Source: Manihot esculenta (lineage: Eukaryota > Streptophyta > Magnoliopsida > Malpighiales > Euphorbiaceae). Taken from it: DNA of 64,000 nt. Location of the stretch: NCBI RefSeq assembly GCF_001659605.2, contig NC_035178.2, positions 7,820,062-7,884,061 on the forward strand. The letters run 5' to 3'. Positions within the stretch are counted from its first letter, which is position 1. Each line of letters begins with the position of its first letter. The notes below the pieces were generated by a model that searched no databases, had not been told where the DNA came from, and saw only the letters and a list, made by a program, of their open reading frames with translations. Below, in pieces: positions 47,501-61,433 of this stretch. Made by a program: the position numbers and the translations under genes.

Positions 47501-50500
47501 CACTTCCTTCTAATTACTAATAAAAATTTAAAAATAATACAAAAATTTAACTTAAAAAGATCAGATTTTTATTCACCCTCACTCAAATGAAATATTTTAA
47601 AATCTAAACATAAAGAATATCAAGAGCTTTGACAATTTTTGTGAATAGTTTCACAAAACGGCACAGTTAAAGCCACTTTCTCCACAGTACTTTACAACAT
47701 CGTCTTCATCTTCATCGTCTCTATATTTTTTGTCCGTACTATCATTTTTATTTATTTATTTTTATTATTTTAAAATTATTATTTATTTTTTATATTATAA
47801 TAATAGATAAATTGATTCTTATAATTATATTTAATTTTATCTTATTTTTAATATAACATTTCATTAATTGTTATTTTTAAATGACTATACAATATATTTA
47901 TTAATATTTAATAAAATTTAATATTTTTAAAATAGTATAATTAGGAAATTAATAAAAAAATTTATCTTTTTATATATAAAAATAGAGCTGACAAAATTTA
48001 TGAGATGAAAGAAATATAAAATTTAATACAAATGAGAATTTAATTGATTATATTAATTTAAAAAATTTGATTGGCTGTTATCCCTAATATATTTCTTTCA
48101 AGAGTTTAATTAAATCATTTCATATAGCATACAGTTATTTTCTATTTCACATGATTTATTTTATAAAAAAAAAAATTTTATAAAAATTATACATAATTTT
48201 ATTTTTTTTAAAAATAAAATTTTAGAAATAACTTATTTTTATAATTTAATTTTAATTTAAAAAATAAAATTTATTAATAAATTTATACACAAAAATCTTA
48301 ATAAAAATTTTAAAAAATAATTTTTTAAAAAAAAGTTATTTTTTTTAAATAGCTTATTTTTATTAAGAAAATATTTTTTATTAATTAAATTTTTTAAATA
48401 TTCTAAACGTCTGAATATTTGAAAAATATATTTTTTAAAAATATATTTTTGAAATAAAGCCAAAAAAACAATTCTTTCATTAAAAAAACAATTTATAAAA
48501 AAGAATTAAATTAAATTTATATAAAATATTTAATTGAAATAATTATTTGTGATAATAACTGAAATCATATATATGGGAATGGAGAATCCAACTAATTTAA
48601 AATTCAATTAATTAAGGTTTACCATATAATATCTCCGAGAAATGGGGAACAACAAAAGAGAGAGGCACACACCCCTCAAAGACATGGGCACTTTGAGGAA
48701 ATAAAAGGTAGGCAATGCTGCCACGTCTTCTCAAACCCAACTTTGAAGGGCTCTCTTCTCCATCAACCATCTGGAACTTATCTTTTTCAATATATATATA
48801 TAAGAAAGAAGTTGCACTACTTTAAAAATAAAATAAAAGTTAATAAATAATATTTCTATACGAATAAAATTGACCACTTATATTAAAAATAATAAAAAAA
48901 TATAAAAGATCTAATAGTATTTGATGCAAATATGTCAACATGCAAGCTGCTCATTCAGATTTTGTTCAGTGATAATTTTTAAAATAAAATTTAATATTTA
49001 ATAATTGAAAAAATAAATTATAAAAAATAAAATTTAATTAATAATTATTTATATAATTATCTACTGCTAAAGCAGCTAACTGTTATTATTGTCTAATTAT
49101 AACTCTATGATTTTGTAACAAGCAGAGCTTGTATGAAGAAAGGATTTGTACTTCGTAGTGTACAATGAGAAACAACTTCATTAATTCCACCGAGGAGATA
49201 ATTATATACTCAAGCTTTTTTAATAAAGAGCAAACAACATTTTAATCAAAATTCTTAAAATAATCAAATTATCTACTTAATCTTTTGTATTATAGGATAA
49301 ATAATTATAAAAAGAGAATATATAATTTTTAATATTTATATATTAATATAATATAATATTTATTTAAAATATATCATAAAATACACTATATGACTGAATT
49401 TCATAATAAGATTTTAATAAATTATAACATTCGGTTACAAAAATTTCACATTTAAAAAAATTCAAAGATAATAATAGTCGAATTTAAATTATCAAAAAAT
49501 TAATTATTTTATGAATTGGTTGAGTTTTTTGTGGTACAAAATTATCTTAAAGAATAACATTTTCTAATTTTCACTATATTCATAATCGCAAAATCTCTTA
49601 TTTATTAGTGGATATCAATAAGATTTTTAAAAGGTTTATTAATTAATTTTATTTATTTATAATATAAAAATAAAGTATACACTGAATTTTAAAATATATA
49701 TTATTATGTATTTATTTTAAATTTAATTTATTTTTTTATACTTTTTTCTGTTATAAATTATTGACTTGTATGTTAAAAGTAATTTTTTATAGACGTAGAC
49801 TATTCATCAATCATCTTTAGTTCATTTTCAGTCACATGAATTTAATTGGATAAATTTTTATTTTTTATTGTAAAAAAAATTTAGGAAGAGCGACTAGACA
49901 TGAAGGTGGGAGATACTGGGAATGCATGGGTCCAAAATAAAAACTGAAAGGTGAAAAGCAAATTAAGATCCACACACCAACAAAAGCTAAGATGCTGAAT
50001 CTTTTCTTCTTTTTATTTATTTATTTTTTTTTTCCTACAAGTTGAGCCATTAGCCTGCCATCCACTTGCATCTTCTTTTTATTTAAAAAAATTATTATTT
50101 AATTTTTATAATATAAAAAATTTATAATTATTTTTTCAATTTTAAAAAATATATTAATATTTTAAAAAATTTATTAATTAGTCTCTATATTAATTTTATT
50201 ATTTAATTTTTATAATTTTAAAAAATTTATTAATTAATTTTTTAAATTTTTTAAAAATTACATTTTTAATTTATCTCTATATATCACTCTTTTTTCTACT
50301 GTCATACATATAAATAAAATTAATTCACGTACAAAATACGAGTGATATTTAAATAAAATTAATTCAATCAGATTAAGAATGATTCAAATTTTTTCTTTAT
50401 AAATAAAGTTTGTATAAAAGATAGTTTTTTTTGGGTAAAAAAATCAAAATTTCTTTTGAACAATGAAGTTAAAAATATTAAATTTTATATTTTAATTTAA

Positions 50501-52799
50501 ATTTATATTTAAACTATCATTATAAAAAAAACCTAAATAAGCTATTAAATCATACTAGACTAATTTATTTATTCAAACTCTATACATTTGAATGAGGGAA
50601 AAGAAAAATAATATGAATAAATTTTAAGGTAAAGATTGAGAATGGGATCCCAATTCTTTGAAAAGACTAAAAGGTAACATTGCATATAAAACCTGAGTTT
50701 TCCCACAAAAAAAAATTGAGTAATGTAATGAAATTACAAGGTTGGAATTGGATTCCAAAGCTCTTATTGCCTCCAAATCCAATCACCTTCTAAAGTTTGA
50801 ATCATTTGTACACACCTTTAGCTAGTGGACCTCTCTTACTATTTTATCCTTGCCTTTCATGTTAGATGGATACAACATTTTTATTTAAAAAAAAAAAATC
50901 TCAAACATTATTTAATTACTACATAAAAACAAGTAGATGCTATTCGATTTCAAAAAATATTTGATTATAAAATTAATTTATAAGATATGATATTTTGAAA
51001 TTTAAAAAAATAGAGTTTATCAGTATATAGGTAAACTCTTTTAGAAAAGATCACGTCTCTTCCCATTTATTTTTTGTGCCATAGGTTTCTATCACTCAAT
51101 CCTATATTTTTTCACGACAGACGGCCATTTAATTTTTTCGGCGCGCATGCTGGTAAAGTTACGAAATGACTGGATTTGCTTCCTTTACCTTCTGTCACAT
51201 CACTGCACCGGACTAGACTTTTCGTGAGTAAACTCACATACGTAGTCAAGTCACGTAATGTTGAGCTGACCTATACCGGTGGATTGATAGGCTTTAGATC
51301 CGTATCTTTTTCTAAATCCAGACCTCATTTCTGATAGAAGAAGCCCAAACGATCATCAAAATATAATTAAATTAATTTAATTTTTTTTTATATTAAATTT
51401 GTTTTCCAATATTTTAAAATTTTATATATTAACCTTAACTTCCAAACGTAGATAAAAAGCAACAAATGCTTAACTATATAAAGAAAAACAATAAGCATCC
51501 CACAATTGTAGAGTGACTTGAAAATTTTTATTTTATAACGAAATTCGCATCTTTTGGCAATAAATAAAAATATATAAAATAATTCAACGGTGCGTATTGA
51601 TCCTCGTCTAATAAAATAACTCAGGGGGTAGTTTAGTCATTCCAACAAATCCACTTGCACTTCGTTGTGATGTGCTAACATGGACACGACCATGAGCCGG
51701 TTCCAAAATTGGCCTTTCACTAAAATGACTTCATCAAATTTAACCTTAGCATTATTGATTTATATTTACTATTTAAATGGATAATTTTTCATATACTCTA
51801 CGTTTAAAATCCATAAATTTTTATTTTATAAAAATTTATTTAATTTTTTTAAAAAATCATTTATACTAAATGAGGAATTAAAATTTATTTATTTATTTTT
51901 TAAAATAAAAAGCATGATCAATTATCACTTATCTAAGTCAATTTGAATCAAGAGAGTAAATATAAATTAAGAGGGTTAATTCCAATATGCATTTTAGTAA
52001 ATTAAAATTAAAACGCAAATTTCACGTCCGAATATATAGATTTAAAAAGAGTTTTTGTAAATAATTTTAAAAAACGATTATAAAACTATTTTTAAATAAA
52101 AGAGCTATAAATAATTATAAAATTATAAAAAACATAACATTTAAACGTCTTAACGAGCATAATACCATGGATTAGTAAAGTACATAAGGAATTTTCTGAA
52201 AATTCATAGTTTAACCTCATTTCTCTTTTACTAACAAAAAAAAAGTCATAATACTTCATATTTTTAGTTTTTAGACACAAGGCAAGTTTGAATTTAGATC
52301 AAATTTGGAATGGTTGGACTAGAATTAAAAAAAATTACATTTGATTAAATATAATCTTAAATCAAATAAATTGATCAAATATTATTATCCGCAATGTTTA
52401 TGTTATAAATCAAATGGCATGAAATTCAAATGTAATTATCACTTCACTATTAAATCGATATGTACTTTATTATACGACAAATTCTCATCTACTCTCAATT
52501 CAATTTGAAAGATAATTCGAAATGTTTCGATTTTTTAACGTACTCGGTATTTCGCATGAATTTTTTATTCATGAAAAATTTATGACTAATATAAAAAGAT
52601 GAAAATAAAACTTTTTACAAGACATGAATTATATCTTTTGTGGTGCAATAATAAAGTACATTCTCTATATTTTTCGAGATTATTTAAGAACTCAATAATT
52701 TTGGTCTCGTGTTTGGAAGTTTTTTCTAAGTTGCAATTAACACATAATCTCCATACTTTGGTGTTGACAAAGTAATTGGGCTCCATGATAAATATTGCT
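47501..52799. other. Long AT-rich gene desert
   Basis: No supported gene. Islands of mixed composition at 48630-48800 (with gccacgtcttc and a TATA-like tatatatatataag), 49880-50070, 50630-50870, 51050-51350 and 51590-51760 lack open frames. They could be promoter relics or very old transposons. Confidence 0.45.
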
Positions 52800-53220
52800 T
52801 GGCAACCTCTGATTGGATTAAACAAAACACCGATGGAGCAGTTAAAGGGAATTCAAGAAGGTGATACGTAATTAATATGGAGCATAGTTGAAAGCTTATT
52901 ACATTTGTTTGGTTGTTTGATTCTCAATGAATGCAGAGTTATAAACTATATTATTTATTTTCGAGTAGTATGATATAGAGGGATCAAACGGTTAATAGTA
53001 GAAATGGACTCTAAAACTGGCCTTATTCTAATGGAAGCCGATATTGATAAGAATTTATATCATATTAATATTTTGTATTAATGTCTTTAGCTAATTATAT
53101 CTTAATTGGTAGGTGAAGTTTAGACACGTATATAAACAGAAAAATTGTGTTGCGGATAGACTAGCTAATCTAACTGTGACATCAACTTTTGGTGGTTTAA
53201 GCTAATTTTCGAGTTCATCT
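52800..53220 (+). pseudogene. Eroded retroelement RNase H fragment
   Basis: Plus-strand pieces read SDWIKQNTDGAVKGNSRR, then after several stops EMDSKTGLILMEAD, ILIGR-VKFRHVYKQKN and CVADRLANLTVTSTFGGL. The order and motifs match the RNase H-like domain found at the 3' end of plant LINE ORF2 (NTDGA, C-terminal NCVADRLAN). Stops and frameshifts are frequent, and no tail or target duplication is visible. Confidence 0.7.
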
Positions 53221-53899
53221 TAAGTTATTATAAAATTAGTACAACTGATTTGCATATTTTTTCTTATACTTGTCAGACTACTATTTAAGTTCGCTTCTTG
53301 ATGTAAAAAATTTTTGTAACTGTGTAGTTTGATTGAATAAGAACATATGAAACTTAAATTTAATCAAATATAGGTTTGAATTAAACTAAATTGATTTTGT
53401 ATGGTTTAATATGATTTTTATTAAATCATATCTTACTTCTAAAAATATTTTTTGAAAATAGAATGAATTGAACCAAAATTTTAAAATCGGTACTAGAATT
53501 GAGGAATATCCTTCAGTCCAATTCAGAGTTTATAACCCATCAGACCAAAGATGCCGATCTGATTCTAACCGAAATTGCATCTATATCTACTGATTATGAA
53601 TCAAAATCGGCTCGAAACGTACCGTGTCTGTGACCTAGAAACGAGACAGACAACAACGAAGCAGCAGATAGAAAGCAGACCTTCACGCGCCTATATAATT
53701 GGATCTGCACGTGGAGAAGGGCCACACAACAAAGCACAAACAATTGAGATGTGCTTTTCACGTTTTTAAGTGAGAGTAGGAGTGACATTTTTTGTAACAG
53801 ATGATTTTCAAGTGAAGGTGTTTGGTCGCCGCATCATTTCTGAATAATAAATCAAATTTATTAAGAACAACCAATTATTTAAAGAGTTTTTGCTTCTCA
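53221..53899. other. Intergenic DNA, no gene seen
   Basis: 53330-53590 carries ttgaattaaactaaattg and atcggctcgaaacg words similar in style to the palindromic elements, possibly another decayed copy. Short frames on both strands at 53575-53788 are unsupported. Confidence 0.35.
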
Positions 53900-56214
53900 T
53901 CGCCACGCCATCTTCCTCTGTTTGGATTCTTTCATTCATTATGTAGAGAAGAGGGAAAGAGAAAGAGAAAGAGAAAGAGAAAGAGAGCACGTTGTGATGA
54001 GAAAGTGCTATTCCAACGTAGAATCCACAGAGACCATCTAAAGAGAGAGAGGGAAATCCAAAGGATGCTTCTTCAGAGAGTACTGCCTCTGTTTCTTTCA
54101 TAAATCTCTCATTCTCTGCTACTGCTTTTTTTTCTCTGCGTTCTTAACGATGTGAATAAGCGGTAAGCGCCTTTTCTCTTTTGTTTTCTGGGATTTTGGA
54201 GGAAAGTCTTCAAAGGGTCAGGCCCAATTTCTCCTTTCTCCTTTCTCCTTTCTCTTTCTGATTTTGTTCTCTGTCTTCACTTTTTCCTTCTGCTCTGTAC
54301 TCCAATATCCATAGCTTCTATCCAAATGACCCTTGTTATAATTATTTTCTTGAATGGATTCTTTGTCTAAAGTTCAATCCTTGCATGATGTTCTTACGTT
54401 TTTTATTCAACTGATTTATACGTGAAAACTACTAGGTTCTCTTCCATTTCCTTGCTTGATAGTGGACTGCTGACACCAGTTCTCTCAACAGATCTGCTTC
54501 TCATCTTTGTTGGTAAGTTACCATATAAAAATTTACAATTTTAGCTAGATTCAAAGAGTAGTGTTGGTCCCAAATTGTTCATCAGATAGAACAGTCCAGA
54601 AACAGTCATCTGTCTCTGTTTACGGTTAGTTGCGTAATTAAGTTGAGTTCCCTAACATTTAAACACTCATGGAACATGTTTAGCGCAAGAGACAATGAGA
54701 AGAAATACAAGTATAGTGTCGTGTTGTTAATGGTGTCTAAGAAAGAAACGACAAACGGCAGTAATTTTGGTTTCTGCAATTGTGACATTATTGTTGGTAC
54801 TGGGTAAGGTAACTCGATGGACCAAGAGGGTAATGGTGGAGTAAAAGTGGATGGACGGTGGAGATGGACCAAGTTTTGGGTTGTGAGGGACTGTAGGGAT
54901 ACTCAATTGTGTGGAGGGTCAAAATAAAGCTAATAAGGAATCAAAATCTTTTTATGTCACCTCCAAAGTGATTTCTGGTCTGCTAGGCTCTGTTTTTTTT
55001 TTTTTTGGGCAGACTTTATTCTGTTTTCGAATGACGTATTTAGCACATAATAAGAGTTTTATTGCCACTTGCCATGCCAATACAACCTTAGCCGTTAAAA
55101 CCTCTGCATGTAATTTTAGACTGTCTCTTTGTGGGTACCACTTGTTTTATTTGGCATAAAGACTTGCTCTTAATATAAAAAATGGTCTTTTAGCCTGTTT
55201 TATTTGTTCCCCTAAACTTCAAGGGCAACCCAAAATCTTGTTCTTGGTAGTAATTTTGATTACTCTCCATTCTTTTTTGGGAAGGTTTGGTGATCGAACC
55301 TCTCCACCCACCAAAGCTATGGAATTAAACCCCACATGTGGCTTGGCCATCTTGATATGACCCATGAGACCTCAAGTGTTTAGGTCAAGGGATATAGTAA
55401 TAATTGTTGTATATAAAAGTTGGACATTAAATAAATAGTTGTTGTTTAAGTTATATCAAAATCTAAGTTACCACTTCTGAAATTTTTGCATTAATTTTGG
55501 GGTGGGGGGATTGTTGTTTCCTGGGCATATGAGTAGGACTGCTTGTTATGTCTATTGCATTGAAAGCTATAAATCTTGTTCTATGTTCAATGCTTTTAAA
55601 TGCAATAGCCATTGCTATGCAACAATGTTGTCCAACTACATATGGCTAATTAATATGGAGTTTGTTTGTTTTATCATCAGTTGTTTTCCACATGTCTATG
55701 ATTGAAGGGTGGTCCTGCAACTCATTTACTACTGCACGAATCTATTTCCCTTTGGAATACAATCATAAAAGCACTCTTCTCTATTGCATATCGCTCCATA
55801 AACATCTGTGGAGGACAATGCTTAAATGGATTTTTATGGTGGAAGAGACTAATATTTGAATGCCTATGGCAACAAAGTTGCATCATGCAAGCCACATCTA
55901 GAAAGTTGTCTTTTTAGATTTTTTTTTATTTGGTTGGGATTTGAACTTGAAGCCTTACTATTCGTGGAAACAACTCTTGTGTCAGTGAGTTAAAGCTCCT
56001 GATTGTTTTGATCTTACTATCTTAAGCCTTGGTCCAAGCTTTAAAATAATTTAGGCTTCTTTACACATTTTGTTAATTTCGTGAACTTGTCAATAGCCCA
56101 GTTAGGGGATAAAGAGTCATCATGACTAAGATCTTAGGGGCCTGATAACAGTTCATCTTGTGGTGAGACAGGACAAGATATCTGCTGGTTGATTGGAGAA
56201 AGAAAATGAATTCA
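53900..56214 (+). other. ACR3 promoter and multi-part 5' leader (inferred)
   Basis: A purine repeat (gaaaga)n at 53954-53986 and CT-rich sequence to 54160 look like a leader exon ending at a good donor (aagcg|gtaagc, cut after 54162). A second possible leader exon of 21 nt lies between an acceptor (caacag, cut before 54492) and a donor (ttg|gtaagt, cut after 54512). The remainder to 56200 would be intron. There is no coding evidence in this stretch; the leader structure is inferred from splice consensus only. Confidence 0.4.
53954..53986. repeat. (GAAAGA)n purine microsatellite
   Basis: About five hexamer units on the plus strand, in the likely transcribed leader of ACR3. It opens short Lys/Arg and Ser/Phe frames that are not genes. 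Confidence 0.9.
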
Positions 56215-58932
56215 ATGGCTAAAGTTTGTTGGCCATACTTCGACCCTGAGTACGAGAACTTGAGCACTAGAATCAATCCACCAAGGTATTTGCCAATCGG
56301 ATTGTCCATGAAAGTTGCTACTCTAAGTTCATTTTCATTTTTTAATTATTTTTTCTCCTTTTTCAACTGCAGGGTATCAGTTGATAACACTAGTTGCAGT
56401 GACTGTACTCTAATAAAGGTAATGTTATTCATTTAGCTATTAATTATTTTGCTTCCTCATGACGTCCAACTCTAAGTTGAACCATATATGATCTTATCTG
56501 CCCAATATTTCAATGCCATATGGTACTAGATTAAAGGTGTTGTTCCTCATTATTCAGTTCATGAAGCATAAAAACCAGTGGGTTCTAATCAGAAATCAAA
56601 TCATGCATGCTTGCTGTACTTTTTGATCAACAATATTCAGCAGCTATGGTGAATATTTATTTATGGAATGTGATGCTTATAGGTGGACAGCATGAACAAA
56701 CCAGGGATTCTGCTAGAAGTCGTGCAAATTCTAACCGATCTTGACCTCATCATCACCAAAGCTTACATCTCCTCGGATGGAGGATGGTTTATGGACAGTA
56801 CGTACATGCTTCTACTATTTCTTTCCTTGTTCTTTTTGATGGTTATGAAGGGTTTGTGCTCTTTCTATGCCGAAGATTATGCTTAACTATATTATAAATC
56901 TACAATAGTCCGTCCTTGATGTTTTTAAGTCTAAAAAGATTAAGATTAAAGCCAAATGTTCATTAGAATGCACCATATTGTTGTAGCCTTATGTTAATAT
57001 TTCACTTTATCTGTTTCTCACTGTCTTTTTTCTCCCCCTATGAAATAGTATTTCATGTCACTGACCAACAAGGAAAGAAGATTGTCGACAGTAAAACCAT
57101 CGACTACATAGAGAAGGTATATGTTGCTTATCTTCTTAGTATCTGCGATAACTTTAAGCTTTACATAATACTGTAGGTTCTCGATACAATATTTCTTCAA
57201 GGTCCCAATTTAAATGATTAATCTGATTATATAAATTTTATGATCTTCTCCATCCAACAATGGCAAGCAATTCCTAATACAATGTTTTGGTACATTAGGC
57301 TTTAGGTCCAAAAGAGTACAACAAAGGTGAATTGAAGGCTTGGCCTGGCAAACGGGTGGGAGTGCACTCTGTTGGTGATTACACAGCCATTGAACTCATC
57401 GGCAGAGATCGTCCAGGTCTTTTATCTGAGATTACTGCTGTCCTTGCCAACCTTCACTTCAATGTGGTTGGTGCTGAAGTTTGGACGCATAATAGACGGA
57501 TAGCATGTGTTGTTTATGTCAATGATGACACTACATGCCGTGCTGTGGATGACCCAAACAGATTATCGGTTATGGAGGAGCAGCTTAAGAATATTTTACG
57601 CGGGCATGAGGATGATGAGAAAGAAGCTCGCACCAGCTTCTCCATGGGGTTCACCCATATTGACCGAAGGCTGCACCAGATGTTTTTTGCAGATAGGGAT
57701 TATGAAGGTAGCGGAATGGCAAGTGAGGTTGATTATCCTCCCTCCTTCAAGCCAAAGATCACAGTTGAGCGTTGCGGAGAAAAGGAGTATTCGGTGGTTA
57801 GTGTTTGGTGCAAAGATCGAGCAAAATTGCTGTTTGACATTGTGTGCACACTCACAGACATGCAATATGTTGTTTTTCATGCAACAATATCGTCTGATGG
57901 CCCCTATGCCCTGCAAGTATGTATATCTATCTTTTCTGACTAATATGATAATCTGCTCCTTAATAACTTAGGGCAAAATTAAGCAACATTCTTCATTTCT
58001 GTCAACGGCAAACACAAACCATCTTCTTTAAATTTACAATGCTTCAAAATTGTTGCCAATCCATTAGCTTTCCTTCGGGGAGCATTTGAATCTCCAATTT
58101 TATTCTGTGCATTCAAAATGATCTTTTGCTGAAGTCTTGAGGATTTAAAAGACCACATGATTTGCATATCAGTTTGTCGGTTTGACTTGTATAAACTGTG
58201 TTGATTACATCTACAGCTGAACACTTTACTAGTGTGGCTGAAGTTACTGATCAAGCATGTTGCTGCAGGAGTATTATATCCGTCACATGGATGGTTGCAC
58301 ACTTGATACTGAAGGAGAGAAAGAAAGAGTCATCAAATGTCTTGAAGCCGCAATTCGGAGAAGAGTATGCGAGGTAAAGAATATTTTTGTGCTCATATTG
58401 GCCTGTGTACTAGTGTTTGATAGTCTCTAAAATTGCAGCCTTTACGTCTAAAGCGAATGGCCAACTGTTTTCTCCCATTTGTCCCTCATATGCATAATGG
58501 AAACTGTGGCTTACCACCATAATATGCCTTTCATCCATATTGCTACGTAATTGTTTGACATGGATTGCAAATTGATATGAGAAGTGTCTGTTTCTTTGAA
58601 CATGAACTCAGGGTCTGAGCTTAGAGCTCTGTGCAAAGGACAGAGTAGGCTTGCTGTCTGAAGTAACAAGAGTTCTGAGAGAGAATGGATTATCAGTTTC
58701 AAGAGCCGGTGTAACGACAGTCGGAGAGCAAGCAATGAATGTATTTTATGTGAGAGATGCTTCAGGGAACCCAGTGGACATGAAAACAATCGAAGCTCTT
58801 CGTAAAGAAATCGGACACACCGTGATGCTCAATGTGAAAAGACCTACTGCTAGTGCAAGGGAACCGGAATCCAAAGGATGGGCGAAAACAAGCTTCTTCT
58901 TTGGGAACTTGTTCGAAAAGTTCTTGGCTTGA
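56215..58932 (+). CDS. ACR3: ACT domain-containing protein ACR3
   Basis: Seven exons: 56215-56285, 56373-56418, 56683-56797, 57049-57116, 57299-57916, 58269-58373 and 58612-58932; 447 residues. Four ACT domains lie at about 37-105 ([15 protein letters not shown]), 128-205 ([15 protein letters not shown]), 264-335 ([18 protein letters not shown]) and 344-420 ([15 protein letters not shown]). The start [16 protein letters not shown] and the end [18 protein letters not shown] are characteristic of ACR3. ACT domains usually bind amino acids; plant ACR proteins are thought to be amino-acid sensors related in layout to bacterial GlnD, but they have no catalytic domain. An in-frame ATG at 56206 would add three residues (MNS) and would be met first by scanning ribosomes; 56215 is the conserved start. 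Confidence 0.94.
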
Positions 58933-60700
58933 GAAACATGTCCATATGATAAAATGTAACAGAAACTTTGAACTGTATAGAACAATAAAATATGGGCAAG
59001 GCTTGTAATTGTATACCTGTTTGTGTACTTAAGGCATGAATATAGCTTGCAAGCTAATGAAGTTAGTGCTTTTTGTTTTTCTTCCTGGCGTTATGCCTTT
59101 GATTCTGGACATGGCTTACTAATCCAGCGGATTTGTGAGTTAGCCAAGAATACGTCTATCTGTTTTGAGGGAAAAGAAAAAAAAGAAAAAGAAAAAAGAA
59201 AACAAAAACTAGGAAAGAAGATAAGCAAATTCTTTGAGTGATATTTGATCCAAATGGAATATATAATGGAAATAAGCAAACTCTTCCTTTGACTTTTGAG
59301 TGATAACTTAAAGGATCTCCAAGTTCTAAATTTTTTAGAGATTTATGTCTCAACGAGTCCTAAATTCTTCCAAGGATAAATTACAATTAAATCCTTATAG
59401 TTTAGCTAACTCTACATCTTAGTTTTTGTATTTTTGTCAATAATAATTATTATTATTATTGTTATACATAAAATTAATTTCTAATCCTCTAAGTACTTTT
59501 CTAATAAAACGATTACATTCAAATAAAAATATATAATTTTAAATTATTAAAAAAATAAATATAAAAATAATGATGTAAAATACAATTCTAACCCAATTAA
59601 TAAATAATATAGGAAATTTCATTTTTTGCCTTTGAACTTTAAAGCAATGTTTAATTTTATCCAAAATTAAGTTTTGGCCCAATTTACTCAAAACTTTTTT
59701 ATTTAGAATTAGACTTGCCCTTTTTTGCCAAAAAAAAAATTAATATATATATATATATATATATATAATAATAATAAAGTACTAATTTCATATTTTAATA
59801 TTATAAGAATATTGAATAATGAACATTCATCATTTTTTATTTTATATTCATTATTTTAATTGTAATAATAAAACTTTAGTATTAAAAAATAATATTTTAT
59901 AATTAAAATATAAAAAATATTGTTTCACAATTTCTTTTGGAAAAAAAAGAGGCAAAAATAAAAGTTTCCTTCCTTAAATAAATACTGAAAGTTGTGTTGT
60001 ATACAATAGGTTAATGATTATTATACGTTAATATTAGGGGTTGATTGTCGTAACAATAAAAAAATAAATGATTAAATTTAGGTTTATATTTTTTAATTAA
60101 AATTTATGTATTTACGAGTTGAAACAAGACAAAATAAACTAAAAAAATTTATAACTCACTTTTTGAAATCCTCATAAATAATAATTTTATTTAATTTTTA
60201 ATAATAAAAATAAATTTAAACTAAAATATTAGATTTAGTATTTTTTATCCTGCTGCATAATTCAGAGGCAATTTTGATATTTTAGTTTTATAGATTCACA
60301 TTTTTCTAATTTTAGATTTTTTATGTAATTATATAAATCTTAATGTATAGCGAAATAAATTAAGTTTCATATATTTTTTTCTTATTTTTTTAAAACATCA
60401 TTAATTTCATTGCAATTAATTAAAGTATAGACATCAAATAATTATTATTTTGAATTATAAAAACTAAATAGATATATTTTAAAATTATAGATACTAAATA
60501 AAAATAAGACATTGTAATTATTTTATATATTTTTAATATCTTATATAAATAGAATAAAATAAATAGAATAAATAATTAATTTTATTAAAATATAAAGGCT
60601 GAATATTTATTTTTTTATAAGCAAGTTGGTTAATTTTATAGTATTTTACAAAATCCTTAGAAAAACAGCTACTAAAGAGCAATTCAAAGAGACCACTTTA
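58933..60700. other. ACR3 3' UTR and AT-rich spacer
   Basis: The 3' UTR probably ends near 59020. The rest is AT-rich with an (AT)n microsatellite at 59742-59767. No gene seen. Confidence 0.45.
59742..59767. repeat. (AT)n microsatellite
   Basis: About thirteen AT units followed by an ATA triplet run. Confidence 0.9.
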
Positions 60701-61433
60701 CGTGGGGCCTACTTCGTTTTTGCCTAATCAAATCACCGATGATATCACACGTGTCACCACACGCGTCTCTATTTCTCTTCTCCTACGTTTTCTTTTCTCC
60801 CTCCCCTCTCATTTTGGTCTTGATGAACGCCACCTCCTTTCTTCCTTCTTCTCCACAGTCCGAGTTCTCAGACCCGACTTGGGTATGCGTTTACTTCATC
60901 CTCCCAATTCGCTTTGTCGTTTTAATTCTTTCTATAACTTATCCCTTCTTCAATTATGCTCCAAAAAGGAATTTGATTACCTCTGTGTGGATGATTTCTT
61001 CTTCTTCTTCTTCTTCTAATCGGTTATTGTGTTATTTTCTTTGGTTTGCAGAAATGGTCATTATGTATTTTGTTTTCTACTGAAGAAAAGGGGTTCTGCT
61101 TGTTTACTTCTTTCTATTTTTGGGTTCTTCGTTTTTTATATTGAATGGTTACTGGTAGTTTTGTTTATAGAGCTTTGTAGTGGATAATTGATTGTGATCA
61201 TTATTCTTCTTTATTTGTTTCACCTCCAAAGAAGGTAACTTGTTATTGGTGGTTTGTCACATGGATTTAATGATGGCTTTTTCTGAGCTATATTGTCGCT
61301 TTACCGAATTAATAGACGTTTGTACTGTTTTGCGTTATCTGTCTAGACTATTTCTCTGTTTGCTGACAAACAATAAATTCTTTTTCATTGATTACCAGAG
61401 GTAGCGGAAACACGGTAGTGGGTTCAGAGTGAA
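60701..61433 (+). other. SKP2A promoter and leader with probable leader intron
   Basis: A CT-rich leader (60760-60890) ends at a donor (gacttgg|gtatgc, cut after 60892). An acceptor (attaccag|aggtagcgg, before 61399) lies 35 bp ahead of the ATG. The ~506-bp leader intron contains a (TTC)n tract at ~60997-61018, which creates the spurious frames seen there. Inferred from splice consensus. Confidence 0.5.

Noticed and set aside
53808..54103. Overlapping frames on both strands around the purine repeat
   Set aside because: Created by the (GAAAGA)n microsatellite; Lys/Arg or Ser/Phe repeats only.
60702..61083. 105- and 114-codon frames before SKP2A
   Set aside because: CT-rich leader and (TTC)n tract give Ser/Phe-rich translations; splice sites indicate a leader exon and intron.
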